A stretch of DNA of 64,000 nucleotides from Channa striata (Eukaryota > Chordata > Actinopteri > Anabantiformes > Channidae), in assembly GCA_033026295.1 (NCBI GenBank), contig CM065168.1:37088875-37152874 (forward strand). The letters run 5' to 3'. The position numbers and the translations under genes are program-made. This document shows positions 1-11,100 of the stretch, piece by piece. Numbering within the stretch: the stretch's first letter is position 1; each line of letters starts with the position of its first letter. The notes beneath the pieces were generated by a model. It ran no database searches. It was not told where the DNA came from and worked only from the letters and a program-made list of their open reading frames with translations.

Positions 1-327
1 CGGACCTGTGATTCCAAAAACAACCCTTGTCAGGGACGGCATGGTGACGCGGGGCACCGCAGATTGTCTGTCTTCCCTGGAAAGCTGACAAAGGGGATCG
101 TTAAACTGCAGGATTTAATACATCCTCACCTTTTTGTACATAAGCATTTAAACAGTGGCAGAGGAATCCTTCAGGAATTTCATAAAGAAATGAACAAAAA
201 CTTGCAAAGGGAGGGTTGTGAATTCTGACAGGTTTCTAACAACTCCCCAGGTCTCCATCTGTGCTCCAACATGTGTCTATCCACTTTCCTGTCTCGCAGA
301 AACTCGTCAAATACTTGGGAAGAGTGT

Positions 328-352
328 ACACACACACACACACACACACACA
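328..352. repeat. (CA)n microsatellite
   Basis: About 12 uninterrupted CA units in the irs intron. Confidence 0.95.
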
Positions 353-589
353 GTTGTGTTAAAGCAACGATGGGAGCCCCAATCTTGACACCAGGTCTAA
401 ATCTGCAGGTAACACCACATTCCCAAATCACACCAACTGGCACCCGAAAACTTTTTGGGACTTTGTAACGAAGCTCAATCTTTCTTCTAATGGAAACCAT
501 CTAAAATATGAGGGTCTGTGCTGGCCTCATTCGTACTCTCTCTTCACGGGTTTTATCACCTCCATCCCCATGGAGGTGACACCAACCCT

Positions 590-800
590 ACAATTGTTGG
601 TTCGATCCCTGGCTCATGTGGTTGAAGTGACACTGAACCTCCGCTTAGTTGCTTTTTAATGCCTGTTGTGCAGCTGCACAACTGCACAACTGGCAGCTCC
701 CCAATTAGTGCGTGAATCAAATGGATGAATAAGACGCAGTGTAAAGTGCTTTGAGTACCAACAGGTAGAAAAGCACCAAACAAGTGCAGGTCATTTATCA
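590..800 (+). repeat. tRNA-derived SINE-like fragment
   Basis: A B-box-like GGTTCGATCCCTGG occurs at 599-612. About 130 bp later comes the phrase TGTAAAGTGCTTTGAG followed by AGGTAGAAAAGC, which ends many teleost interspersed repeats. The A-box end is degraded. The call rests on remembered consensus phrases, not on alignment. Confidence 0.5.
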
Positions 801-1314
801 CTAATCAGCTGCTTTATGTAACAGAGCAGCAGGCCATGTGTAAGAAGCACCTTGAACTCAAGCCTGCGTTTGCCAAGATTGCGTCATGTGTCCCCTGTGG
901 CCTGTCTGGACTCTCACGGCGGGTGGGTGTAGGGGGAGCGAACAGGTGATTTGAAGTTGCTGTGCTCACCACTGTCGCTCCAACAGCTGTGTTGACACAG
1001 CGGCCGATAGGCACCACCTGAGAAAAATCCACACGGGTGCCATTTGCACCATGAAGCAGCATTAAATGCCCGGCACAGCACACTCAGTCTGCCTCCTCAT
1101 TACTAGTCAACCAGGACATAAATATTAATGTTTAATGGCTGACTCATGGCTGAGCAGAGAGGTGATTCTCTCTGACTCCATCTGGGGTTTTTCTCTCTCC
1201 TCTTGTGAGATCAATGCCTGATGTAATATTGCAGTGTCAGCAGAGCAGACAGAGCAAACAAGAGGACAGGGTGTGTTTGTGCAGTTGACTTAGGGGGGAG
1301 AAGACGCCCCCACC

Positions 1315-1334
1315 AAAAAAAAAAAAAAAAAAAA
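1315..1334. repeat. A homopolymer
   Basis: Twenty consecutive A bases, within the irs intron read on the minus strand as poly-T. Confidence 0.95.
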
Positions 1335-1628
1335 GTCTGGAAGACAACTGGGAGCAAACATCCAGCCTGACACCGGGGTGATAAGGACATGCTCCACTGC
1401 AGCTCAAAGACGCACGTTTACACACACTCTTATCTGAGGTCCATTGTTTACAACGGGGCCCGGACTTGAAAGTGCTCAGAACCACCCGGCAGTGGGAGTG
1501 GATCTGCTCCACATTCACTCCGCTGTGTAAACTTCTCCTGGCCCGCTGCGATGCCTTTACACGATTCCTGCACATTATCCAAAAACGCAGGAATGAAACA
1601 TGCCCCGATCTGCAGTGCGCTGCCACGT

Positions 1629-1682
1629 TTGTGAGAGCGTGTGCGTGCGTGCGCGCGCGAGAGTGTGCGTGCGTGTGTGCGT
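1629..1682. repeat. GT/GC alternating simple repeat beside the irs exon
   Basis: Impure alternating purine-pyrimidine run of GTGCGT and GCGCGC units. It sits just inside the intron next to the irs splice donor and is a candidate Z-DNA-forming tract. Confidence 0.8.
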
Positions 1683-1697
1683 CGGACTTTCGCTTAC

Positions 1698-2046
1698 TTT
1701 TGCACTGCAGGTCCACCATGGCCTGGTACCAGTCCTCCTGGTCCGCGTCGTTCTCCGCGGCCACGGCGAAGCTCTCGGCCCGCGTGTAGAGCACGATCAT
1801 GTGCTTGTTCTTGGAGTCGGCCCGCTTGTTGATGTTGAAGCACGTCTCCAGCGCCACCGCTTTCTTCGGGACGGGGGCCTTGCCGCGGAATTTCTTCTCG
1901 CTCTCGTAGTACTCCAGACGGGCCGGGCCGCGCTCCGAGGCGGCGCGGAGCACGAAGTACCGCCGGTGCATGGACTTCTGCTTGCGGAGGTAGCCGCTCT
2001 TCCGCACGTCCTCGTCGCTGTGCTGCTCGCCCGCCTGGCTCTCCAT
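1698..2046 (-). CDS. irs3: insulin receptor substrate, first coding exon (PH domain), partial; likely irs3
   Basis: IRS proteins dock on the activated insulin or IGF1 receptor under the plasma membrane and, once tyrosine-phosphorylated, recruit PI3-kinase and GRB2. This exon encodes about 116 residues: an acidic N-terminus, then the IRS PH domain from about residue 14, with the hallmark stretches GYLRKQKSMHRRYFVLRA, LEYYESEKKF, NINKRADSKNKH and the final W of DQEDWYQAM. ATG is at 2046; the exon ends at a donor (AAAA then GTAAGCG) at 1698/1697 in phase 1. An intron right after the PH domain differs from the single coding exon of mammalian IRS1 and, as I recall, fits IRS3. Neighbouring agfg2 also favours irs3 over irs1, whose usual neighbour is AGFG1. 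The PTB domain and docking tail lie off the left edge. The family call is firm; the paralogue is inferred from context. Confidence 0.85.
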
Positions 2047-2700
2047 GACGCCCGCCGCGCGTCTCCCCGAAATTCGTGCGAACCCGACGCGACTCCGCGT
2101 GCTTCTCTCGCGGCGCTTGTGCGAGTTCAGCGAGCGGATTCAAACATCCCCCGGCCGCGCTCCCCTCCCGCTCTCCCACATCAACACACGCATGTGAGAG
2201 GGGACGCGGAGGTCGCTACTGCGGGTCCCGGAGGTCAAGCCTGAACCGGGGCTCGGTGGTGGCTGCAGCTGTTGGTACTTTCCGGCTCCTTTCGGCTGCT
2301 TGTCTCGTCTGCGGACGGACCGGCGCAAGTTTTCCAGGCGCACACGGGCGAGCACATGAGGCGCAGCTCGGCGCGGAGCAGCCGCTGCTCTCCACCACCT
2401 CCACCCCTACTACTACTATTACTACTGCTGCTGCTGCTGCTGCCAGCGTTTCCAGGCGCCGTCTGAGCGCTTTAATCCCATTTAGTGCAGCGCTCACTGT
2501 CCCCTGTCTCACTGTCCCTCCGTCTGTCCCCCAGCCCTGTCCTGCTCGGCTCCGGTCGGGTCCTGTGGCGCGGAGACGAGCGGAGCAGCTACCGTGGAGC
2601 GGGACTGTCACTCAGCGCGGTACTAGTACTCCGGGACACGGTGCGTTCACGGGCCCGGGCTGAGCTCCGACACCACAGTTGCCATCGACGTTCGCGTTTA
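2047..2700 (-). promoter_or_regulatory. CpG-rich promoter and 5' leader of the irs gene
   Basis: GC- and CpG-dense block directly upstream of the irs start codon, in contrast with AT-rich flanks beyond about 2700. No TATA box was identified. The transcription start cannot be placed from sequence alone. Confidence 0.6.
2394..2446. repeat. trinucleotide repeat in the irs leader or promoter
   Basis: CCA, CTA and then CTG triplets in succession on the plus strand, equal to CAG and TAG units on the irs strand. It lies about 350 bp upstream of the irs ATG, so it is probably transcribed or promoter-proximal but not translated. Confidence 0.8.
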
Positions 2701-4462
2701 AGTAGGAATCTGATGTATAGAAGCAAACAGCTGTTGCATGTTATTTGTCAAGTGTCGATAGAAAATTACACGGCAAATACAGTTAAACAATATGTGCAGG
2801 TGTATGCATTTATACCTGTAGTACATGTGTGTTACAGACAACAACATGTTGGATCATAAAACCCCAAAACATAACTTTCGATAAAATCAATAAACACTAG
2901 TGTATGGACGGAGATATGCAAAATTACCTGGGTTGAGTCAGTTTAAACAAATACACTTGTTAGAAGTGTTAGAAAAGGACATTTAAATGTCGCTACAATA
3001 TTTTGTTTGTTCAATTGGTTAGAAAATAATTGCCTCATCTTCAGGAATTATAATAAAAGGAGATGTGATGAACCAACTATGGTAGGTGCATCATTTTTTA
3101 TTTAAATTTAGATTAAAATTGTTATTAAATTAGCCCATTTAATACCAAATACTTGCTGTCTTTTCCATTTTCAATTCGATTAGTATTCACAGAAGCAAAG
3201 CTTTATAAGAAGTAAAACATTGTCAGACCGTGTTTACAATTTATGTTTTTATTATTTTCTATATATCGTGACTGTTATAGCACAGGTTTTCTAGTTTATT
3301 GCATTTTTATTAAACCGTAATGTTTATCGGCCATCTGCTCACTCAAGTTGCAGTATTTCCCACAGACCGTGAAAGCAACAGTCCCAATGTTTGTGGAGTT
3401 TCAGTGTTGGCGCGTCTGGGAGTCCATCCTCTTCTATTTTTGGTGAAAAAAAAAAACCCTTTCTGCCCTGCATCATTGTTAAACCTATTACTTCAAGTTT
3501 TAAAGCACTCAGCGGATTCTGAAGCACTAACATTTACTGCATCACATCCTGTAATTAATGCTGCGAGATGTTGCATAAAAACATTAAAATCCAAAGGTCA
3601 CAGTGAACTCAGAGTGGGACAACGTGATATTGGTGTCATTAGTGATTCCTGTTCGTGGTGATAAACTGCACATTAATCTGATGTACTTGAATAATATTTG
3701 GAGATGTTTATCGTCCAGTCCTATGGATTCGTTTTATCTGGACTGTCTGAGCACATCTTATTATCATTTAGCTCGAGCACAAAATAAAAACGCACAATGC
3801 TGATTATTCATAGGAATGTTTTAGACCTGGATTCACTCTGAATTTAAAATCACAATAATTTTTTAATCAAATGGCTCTAATAATAGCCTCTCTGAGAGCT
3901 CTAAAGGGTTTCTATCTTTGCACTGTATGCTTATGCAGTATGTATGTTGTTATGCAATATGCATTCAAAAGTAACCTTGTGCACGAGGTCAGAGGAAACT
4001 GGATCCCAGCCGCCCTCTGCTGCATGAAAATATTATTACACTTTTCATGTTGTGTCACTTAGGAATAAATGGAAACACACAAAGAAGCACCCAAAGTCAA
4101 ACTGCATTAAGAAGCAACAAACTGGTTTTATGATTTTATGAATACTTGTCATTACAAAGACGTAGGTTGTTACATGAATGTCTTTTCTTTCTTGTTTTTC
4201 CTTTTTCTTTTGGCAAAATAAGAGAAATAAAATTTCGCCTCCATGTCAACCGAAAGAAAAAAAGACAGCAGAAAGAAAAGATTTTGGTCCTGTGCATGAA
4301 GCGATGATGTTTTTATACACGTTTATGTAAGTTATTCTGAAACTGCTTTTACATTCAGTAGCATCTCCTTTTAGCCCTCTAAGCGCATGCAGCCTGAGTG
4401 GAAAACACAGAATATCCTTCAGTGGAAACCCAGCCAAGAAACAGGGGTGAACACAAACATGT

Positions 4463-4486
4463 TCACACACACACACACACACACAC
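4463..4486. repeat. (CA)n microsatellite
   Basis: Twelve CA units in the irs-agfg2 spacer. Confidence 0.9.
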
Positions 4487-4740
4487 TCGCTCACTCACTA
4501 CAGAGAGAATCCCACCTTATCTTTCAACACTAATTTCAATGTGCATCAGGAGGCTGTTAAGGCGGTTACAACCATTTGCAGAATCTCATGATGCAGGCAT
4601 TTCCTCTGGAAAACTCAAAGACTCAAACGTTTTTAAAGCATAAGGAGACGTGGACGTTTTTAACCGGCGGGCTGGTATTTTTTTTGCGTTTTTTTGCAGG
4701 AGATGAAAGCAAAGTAGCAGCAGCAACATGTGCGTGTCAG

Positions 4741-4830
4741 TTATATATATACACTGTATATATATATATATATATTTATATGTATTTAATTATATGTGTG
4801 TGTGTGTATGTATGTGTGTGTGTGTGTTTC
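4741..4830. repeat. compound (TA)n/(TG)n microsatellite
   Basis: Pure TA runs passing into TG runs interrupted by TATG units, about 90 bp in all. Confidence 0.9.
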
Positions 4831-5183
4831 TGCAAAACTCCTAGAGGCGATGATTACCTGCGACTCCCACTGAGCCCTGAGGTGGCATCTACTGGCACAC
4901 AAACACCTTTGGACGTACGTCACTTGGTACAAACACTGCAGGCCAACACTCTCATACATACATGTGTTTCCTAATTACATTCACACTTTTTTTACCCTCC
5001 ACAAACACGTAAACACAGAAAAGGGTGAGAAGAGAGGAGAGGGAGGAGGAGGATGGGAGGGTGTCTCCCTCAGAGGGTGAAAATACTCCAGAGGCATTGA
5101 AATGGCAGCAACTCCTCAAGTTCCCCTTCTCCCTCAATTCCCAGAGATGCATGGGTGGGTGAAGAAGGAGGGGGGGGGGGGTG

Positions 5184-8100
5184 TCAGATGAAAGGGTTTC
5201 TCGACGTCCCTCGACTGGGGTAAACATTCCCCTGAAAGACAAGAGGGGCAGGGTGAGAAAGAGAAGGAGAATTTTACTACACTTCCTGTAGTTTGCAGAA
5301 AAGAAGAACTTGCAAAAACTACCAATTAGACCCCCACCAACACCCTCACCATACACACACACACACACACACACACCCCACACAGTCTTTTATTCTCTTG
5401 AAGTGCACTCAGTGCCACTTGTTTGTCAAACCCCGAGGAGGCCACTCACAGTAAACGGGTTCACCGACATCGGCCGAGGGACTTTGGGCTGAGACTCTGA
5501 GGCAGGGAAGGAGGCGAAACCTGAAAGCAGCAAACATAACATGACAGTGGGAAACATGTTGAGTTGTGCGAAGGCGGCAGTGAAACCAGAAACCGCAGCA
5601 GCAGCTCTGCACGCCACGTGTGAACTGGTGTGTGTGTTTCTGCTGGTCACTGCTGATGTGGTGCCTCACAGCTTCACACTGCTGCATCTGTAGCCAAGTG
5701 TTTACCTCTACCTTAGATTCAAGTGAAATGCACATATGAAAGCTGTTGTGACAACCTTGCATTGTCATTTACTCTTATAATGCACATTTAAAATCAGTTA
5801 TTGATTTATTTTTCAGTTAGAGAATGATGAAATTTGGATGTAAGATCGTAAAATTGTTGTTTTTATTAGTCAGATAAAGTGAAGACGTTCTGTTCACGGC
5901 TTCATTTGGATGCACCAACAACTCTGACAGGGACAACCACAGTACGTGTCTGATGTTTGCTATATGAGCCAGATTATTTTAGTCATTTTAGTTAATGATA
6001 AAAATTGACCAAAGACCAGTGTGGTGTTAAAAATAATCTACTGCTCTTTATGAGTTAATACTTTACCAATAAACTTAATTTGACACTAAAACAGATGTAG
6101 TAAAATGTCTCTCATCTCTGAGAATTTATTGTCAAACTAAAACTAAACGTTTTTAATTTTATGTTTTTTTGTCTTTTTTCTTCTTGTCTGCAGCATTCAG
6201 GTGTGTGTTAACACAAAACCAAGAAGGGAAGACATAAGCAATGGTCTTAGAGAAGAAATTGTTGTTGCACATCAATCTGGAAAAGTTTATCAAACCATTT
6301 CCAAACAATTTGGAGTTCAACATTCTAAAATGATAAAGATTATTCACAAGTATTTAAGACAGTTGCCAGATTTCCCAGGAGTGGACGTCCCAGCACATTC
6401 ACCCAAAGGTCAGACTGTGCAATGCTCCAAAAAATACAAACATCACAAAGAGCTACATCTCAGACCCAACAGGCCTCACTGAGCACGGCAGATGTAAAAG
6501 TCCACGACAGCACAATTAGAAAAAGACGGAACAAGTACGGTTTGTTTGCGAGGGTTGCAGGAGAAAGTCTTTTCCGTCTAAAGCACGACTGAGGGTCACA
6601 AAACGGCATCTGAACAAACCACACGACTTCTGGCACAGTGTCCTGTGGACACATGCAAGCAAAGTGGAGTTGTCTGACCTTAATGCCCTGTGTCATGTTC
6701 GGTAAAAACCCACACAACATTTCAGCACAAACACCACATGCTCACTGTTGGGCAGCCACAGGACCACGGCCCCCTGCAGTCATTAAGTCGACCATGAACT
6801 CCTCTCTATACAAGAGGATTCTAGAGGCAAATGTGAGGACATCTGTCCGACAGCTAAAGCATGGTCAAAACTGGGTCAAACAACAGGAGAACGATCCTAA
6901 GCACACCAGTAATTCTAAATCAGAATGGCTCAAAAATAAAAGAATCCAGGTTTTGCAATGGCCTAGTCAAAGTCCAGACCTCAACCCGATTGAAATGCTG
7001 TGGCAGGACTTTAACAGAGCTGTGCAAGAGCCTCAGTGAACTGAAGCAATGTTGTACAGAAGACTGGGCCAAAATTCCTCCACAGCGATGTGAGCGACTG
7101 ATAAAAATCACACAGGAAACAATTACTTCAAGTGATTCTTGCTGAAGGTGGATCTACAGGTTATTGAATCATGGGGGTACTTACTATAGCCCACATGTTT
7201 TCTTCTTTTCTGCTTCATTTTTGTTAAAGAAATTAACGGCACGGAAAAAAAAGGTTGACTGTATGCTTTTGTGTAATACTAGGACCTGCTTTTATCAGAT
7301 TTATGATTTATATGATTTATTATCAGATTCTATATTAGATTTTCTGCACAAACATACAGTGTACATCCGAACTTACCGTTGGCTTCCTGGTTGGCGGCCG
7401 GCTCATGAGGAAAAGCGTTGTGAGTGGCGGGCGCTGGGAAGGAGGTGGAGGGCGGGAAAACAGAGGTGGGCGAAGTGACAAACGCATTGGAGTCACCTGG
7501 AGAAAAGACGTAGGATCAGACACGAACTGAGCAACTACCTGAACAACTCTATACATAATACTGTTGAATAATTAATTAACGACAGAGCTGAGAGCACAAA
7601 GCCCAGAGGTTTAATTTTGAAACTCTGGAAAATGGAACAAACACCGCAAATATTCCTGTTCAGTGTCATACAACGATGTGCTTTAAGTGTGTTTCTACAT
7701 GCCCGTTCTGCAGAGAGGTGTGCACAGCTGCACACGTTCACATGCTGTAAGTCCAGAGAGAACACAAGGTAAAAATGCACTTTATATATTTTGTTGTGTA
7801 CTTCTTCACTAACTCGTTGTTTGTCTTTGTGCTCATACGTAAAATCAAGGTTACAGGCAATTATTCCTCTTACTTTATTCTTTCTTTTTATTGTTAGTTT
7901 AAATACATTTCCTGATATATTTGTGGTTATTGGTGGTATAATGGTTTTTGATGTTTATTATAGCTGACCTGTGTCCTTCAGTAGTTTAAATTTTTATTAT
8001 TTTTTATTCCCATACGTTATACTCTGTTATACGTGCAGGGCTGAATGATATAAGAACGGTGTTGTATAGTTGAAAATTTTGTCACTGTCCTTTTAAAACA

Positions 8101-11100
8101 GACTCCTACACTTTGTCAGACTGGTACTAAAAAACTGAGCACAGATTGGTTTATATTTTAAGGACAATCTGGCAGTTTACACATAGATTATCTTTTGTCT
8201 CCTTTTATGTAAGTGAGATCACAAATAAAGGACCATGAGTCTCACCTCCGGACACGCTGCTGAAGGGGTTACTGGGGGAGAGGGCAATGGGCTGCTGGGA
8301 AGCCGAGCTGGAGCTGGAGCTGAATGGATTGGGAAAATCTAAGAGACACACAGGGGGAGATAATTCTCAGTGTGGGGAACATTCCTGCCTATTGAATCCA
8401 ACACTGCTCTGAGTCACACACAGATGCCTCCCAATTAGGGAGGTCGAACAGTTTCAAAGATGAAGGAGCTGACTGTAAATAACAGAGCAGGTTAGCAGGA
8501 GGGATCGATGCAGTTTGTGCTTGGCACCTACTTGCGAAGGTTTGGGAGCCAGAGACTGTATCGACACCGGGGGAACTGGGGAAAAGCAGAAACACAGAGA
8601 ATCAATCAGAAGATGACCTTTAACGGGCTTCAGAAAATGTAAAAATCTCTCACGTTAAACAAAAGCAGATTTGACAGCATTTGATTTCTTTCATCTCTAC
8701 CTGGCAGGAGTGGAGCTGGAGGAGAGCCTGCTGCCGAAGATGGTGCTGTACTGCGGGGGACCACCAGGTGGGGCTGCACACAAGCATTTCACACAGACCT
8801 CAACCTCAGGCCTCTAACAGCGCTGCTTTAAAAAGATCAAGATCTGCCATTGTCTAGAAATGCTGGTAAAAATCTCACAAAGGCTTCAAAGATGTGGTTT
8901 TAAGCATGCAAGTCATCAGAGCACAGCAGCATTACAAATAACCTGAATAAAATATCTTCTCTGCGCTCAGCTTGATATGAATCAAAGTGAGCTGGGGCAG
9001 AAAATCAATAACCTCCTAACTCTGCGATTGGCAGAGGCTGCGACGAAGCTGAAAAAAACAACAAAGCTTCTTGTGGAAGGCTGAACTGCTTCTCACGTAG
9101 AACATATGTATTAAACCCGCTGCCCTGATTATTAGACAAATACAGCTGATTTTCAAATATAGCAGGAAGGCTCTTTGACTGAGACTGTGCATGATCGCGA
9201 GTAAACACAATGAGTATAATTCAGCTGCTAAAAGCCTTGGCATTTAGAGTAAGGATGTTATGCAACCTTGTTGAGCTGCCCGTGACAATCTGTATCAAAC
9301 TCACACCCTCCCTCTTCCTCTGCATCCATCTATTAGGCTACACACTGGAGGAATAAGCGTGTGTGCTTTTTCCCCTGAGCCAAAGAATGTGGCTGCGATA
9401 GAGGTGCACAAACTTTATGAAAACGCATCTATGAGCCACACGCGAACACTGGCAGACACGTTTGTTCATTACAACAAATATGTGCTTATCTTTAACCAGC
9501 TTCACGGACTAATGACAGTGTGATCACAGTCTGTTTGTGAGAGGCATGTTCACACACGCTTATAGTGCCACATGTACCAGCCTCCTGAGTGTGTTATTTG
9601 AGAATTTGTACAATGTCTGGGGAAGAATCGGAGGCACAAGACGCAAGTGCTGAATGCACTCTGTATACTTTGAGCTGGTGTTAAAGCTGACAGAGCTGGA
9701 TTAGTGATTTCTTACAGTTTTCAAGTAACTTGCCCAACACTGGTGCATAATATACCAACTAATAAAACTATCAAAAGCATTTCTGTATCTGTAATTTCAG
9801 GAGTCTTGAGTTTCGATAAAAAAAATGAATAAATATAATCACTATAGACATTGACAAAACTTTATGGGCACATCAAAGGTTTTTGCAGTTATTGTCCTAC
9901 CTGTGGCCGTTGTCGAGTCAGAGAAGACGCTGTCCAGCTGGGACACGGCAGCGTACCTGTCCTGGCTGTTGGAGCTGCTGACAGGTTGTGCCGCCTGGCT
10001 GATACTGGCAGGCTGCTGCTGCTGCTGCTGGGACAGAGACTGGGGCAGAGTCTGATGCTGAGGATGGTTCAAACCTCCAAAGTCCACGCTGAGAGACTTG
10101 GGGAAAGCCCTGAAAGGCCCCGTGGTCCCTGAGGTCGATACTGTACGACCTGAAATTAAAAAGAGCAATAACGAGACTCAGTCCAAAAACAGTCTGAAAG
10201 GCTTTACTGCTGCATTCAAGTGCAGATGACAGTTCAGTTTTTAAACCAGCAGAAGCAAAATCATCTTAGTTTTAGAAATTCTACACGTGCAAATCCACAA
10301 AATGAGTATTACTGAGCTGTTACTGAGTGGTACCAAAGTGTATTCAGAGCAAACAATGCAAATTAAATAAAATCTATTCCAGATGAATTTTTTTCAGTTA
10401 TATTAAGATATAAACAAAGCTCAAATCTATAAAGAGTATTGGAGAATTGGTTTGATGGAAAGCTCCAAAACAGCCACTAAATGAACTTTGAGATGAAGGT
10501 CAAGAGGGACTTGAGCATTGGCCCAGCTGTCGAAGAAGACCAGAGAATTCGGTCCAAAGTCCCAGAACAGTTCCGAAATAAACTAACAAGTCAGATTCTT
10601 TTCTCAGCTGCTCTTTTCAAAGTTTATTTAAAAGTCCATTTAGCATATGGCATGTGGATGTTTTCATTTTATCAGAACAAGACATCTTGTCCATTTGGCG
10701 TAAAATCCGAGGTTCTGTGTCTTCCTTTTTGAAACAGCAGTTGACTGTCCATTTCCCTGACGATCAAAAGCTCCAAGATGTTTACTGAACGCAGCTTGGT
10801 GTAAGATTGTTTTCTTCAAAGATGGAAACAAATTGAGCAATATCTTTATCAGGCAAGATCCAGATCAACTCATACATAATCAGCTGATTTTATGCTATTA
10901 CTGTTATACACATAAGATTATTCATATGGAAGCATTCAATAAAAAGAGATTTATGAGCCTTTAGTCCGACCACATTAAACCTCATGCGGTTTGGCTTCAC
11001 GTCATCGAGTAACACGTATTGTCACCACAGTTCACAAACACTGAAAGGCGGAGCAGCAAGCCAATAAGCTCTTGCATATTTTCAAAGCGGCAAACAAAAT

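Larger units (their letters stand above)
1..1697 (-). other. intron 1 of the irs gene (left edge)
   Basis: This is the stretch downstream, on the minus strand, of the irs PH exon. I searched it for the expected next exon, which should encode the PTB domain with its conserved EVWQV-type start, and found none, so that exon probably lies beyond the left edge. The stretch holds a (CA)n run, a SINE-like repeat and an A homopolymer. A plus-strand frame stays open from base 1 to about 226 without a start codon and resembles nothing I know. Confidence 0.6.
2701..5183. other. spacer between irs and agfg2, including agfg2 3' UTR
   Basis: AT-rich DNA without a supportable gene. The segment next to 5184 must contain the agfg2 3' untranslated region, which lies to the left because the gene is on the minus strand, but I could not choose its poly(A) signal among several TTTATT (AATAAA on minus) matches. 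Several microsatellites are present. Confidence 0.6.

Noticed and set aside
1..226. Open plus-strand frame at the left edge, as an exon
   Set aside because: No start, no clear splice sites, no recognised domain and opposite in strand to the surrounding gene.
1237..1697. Continuation of the irs frame past the PH domain to give 269 aa
   Set aside because: The frame runs through a GTAAG donor into simple repeats and a poly-A tract, so it is intron read-through.
1600..2663. Long open frames on both strands across the irs exon
   Set aside because: High GC content suppresses stops. Only the minus frame from 2046 encodes a recognisable domain.
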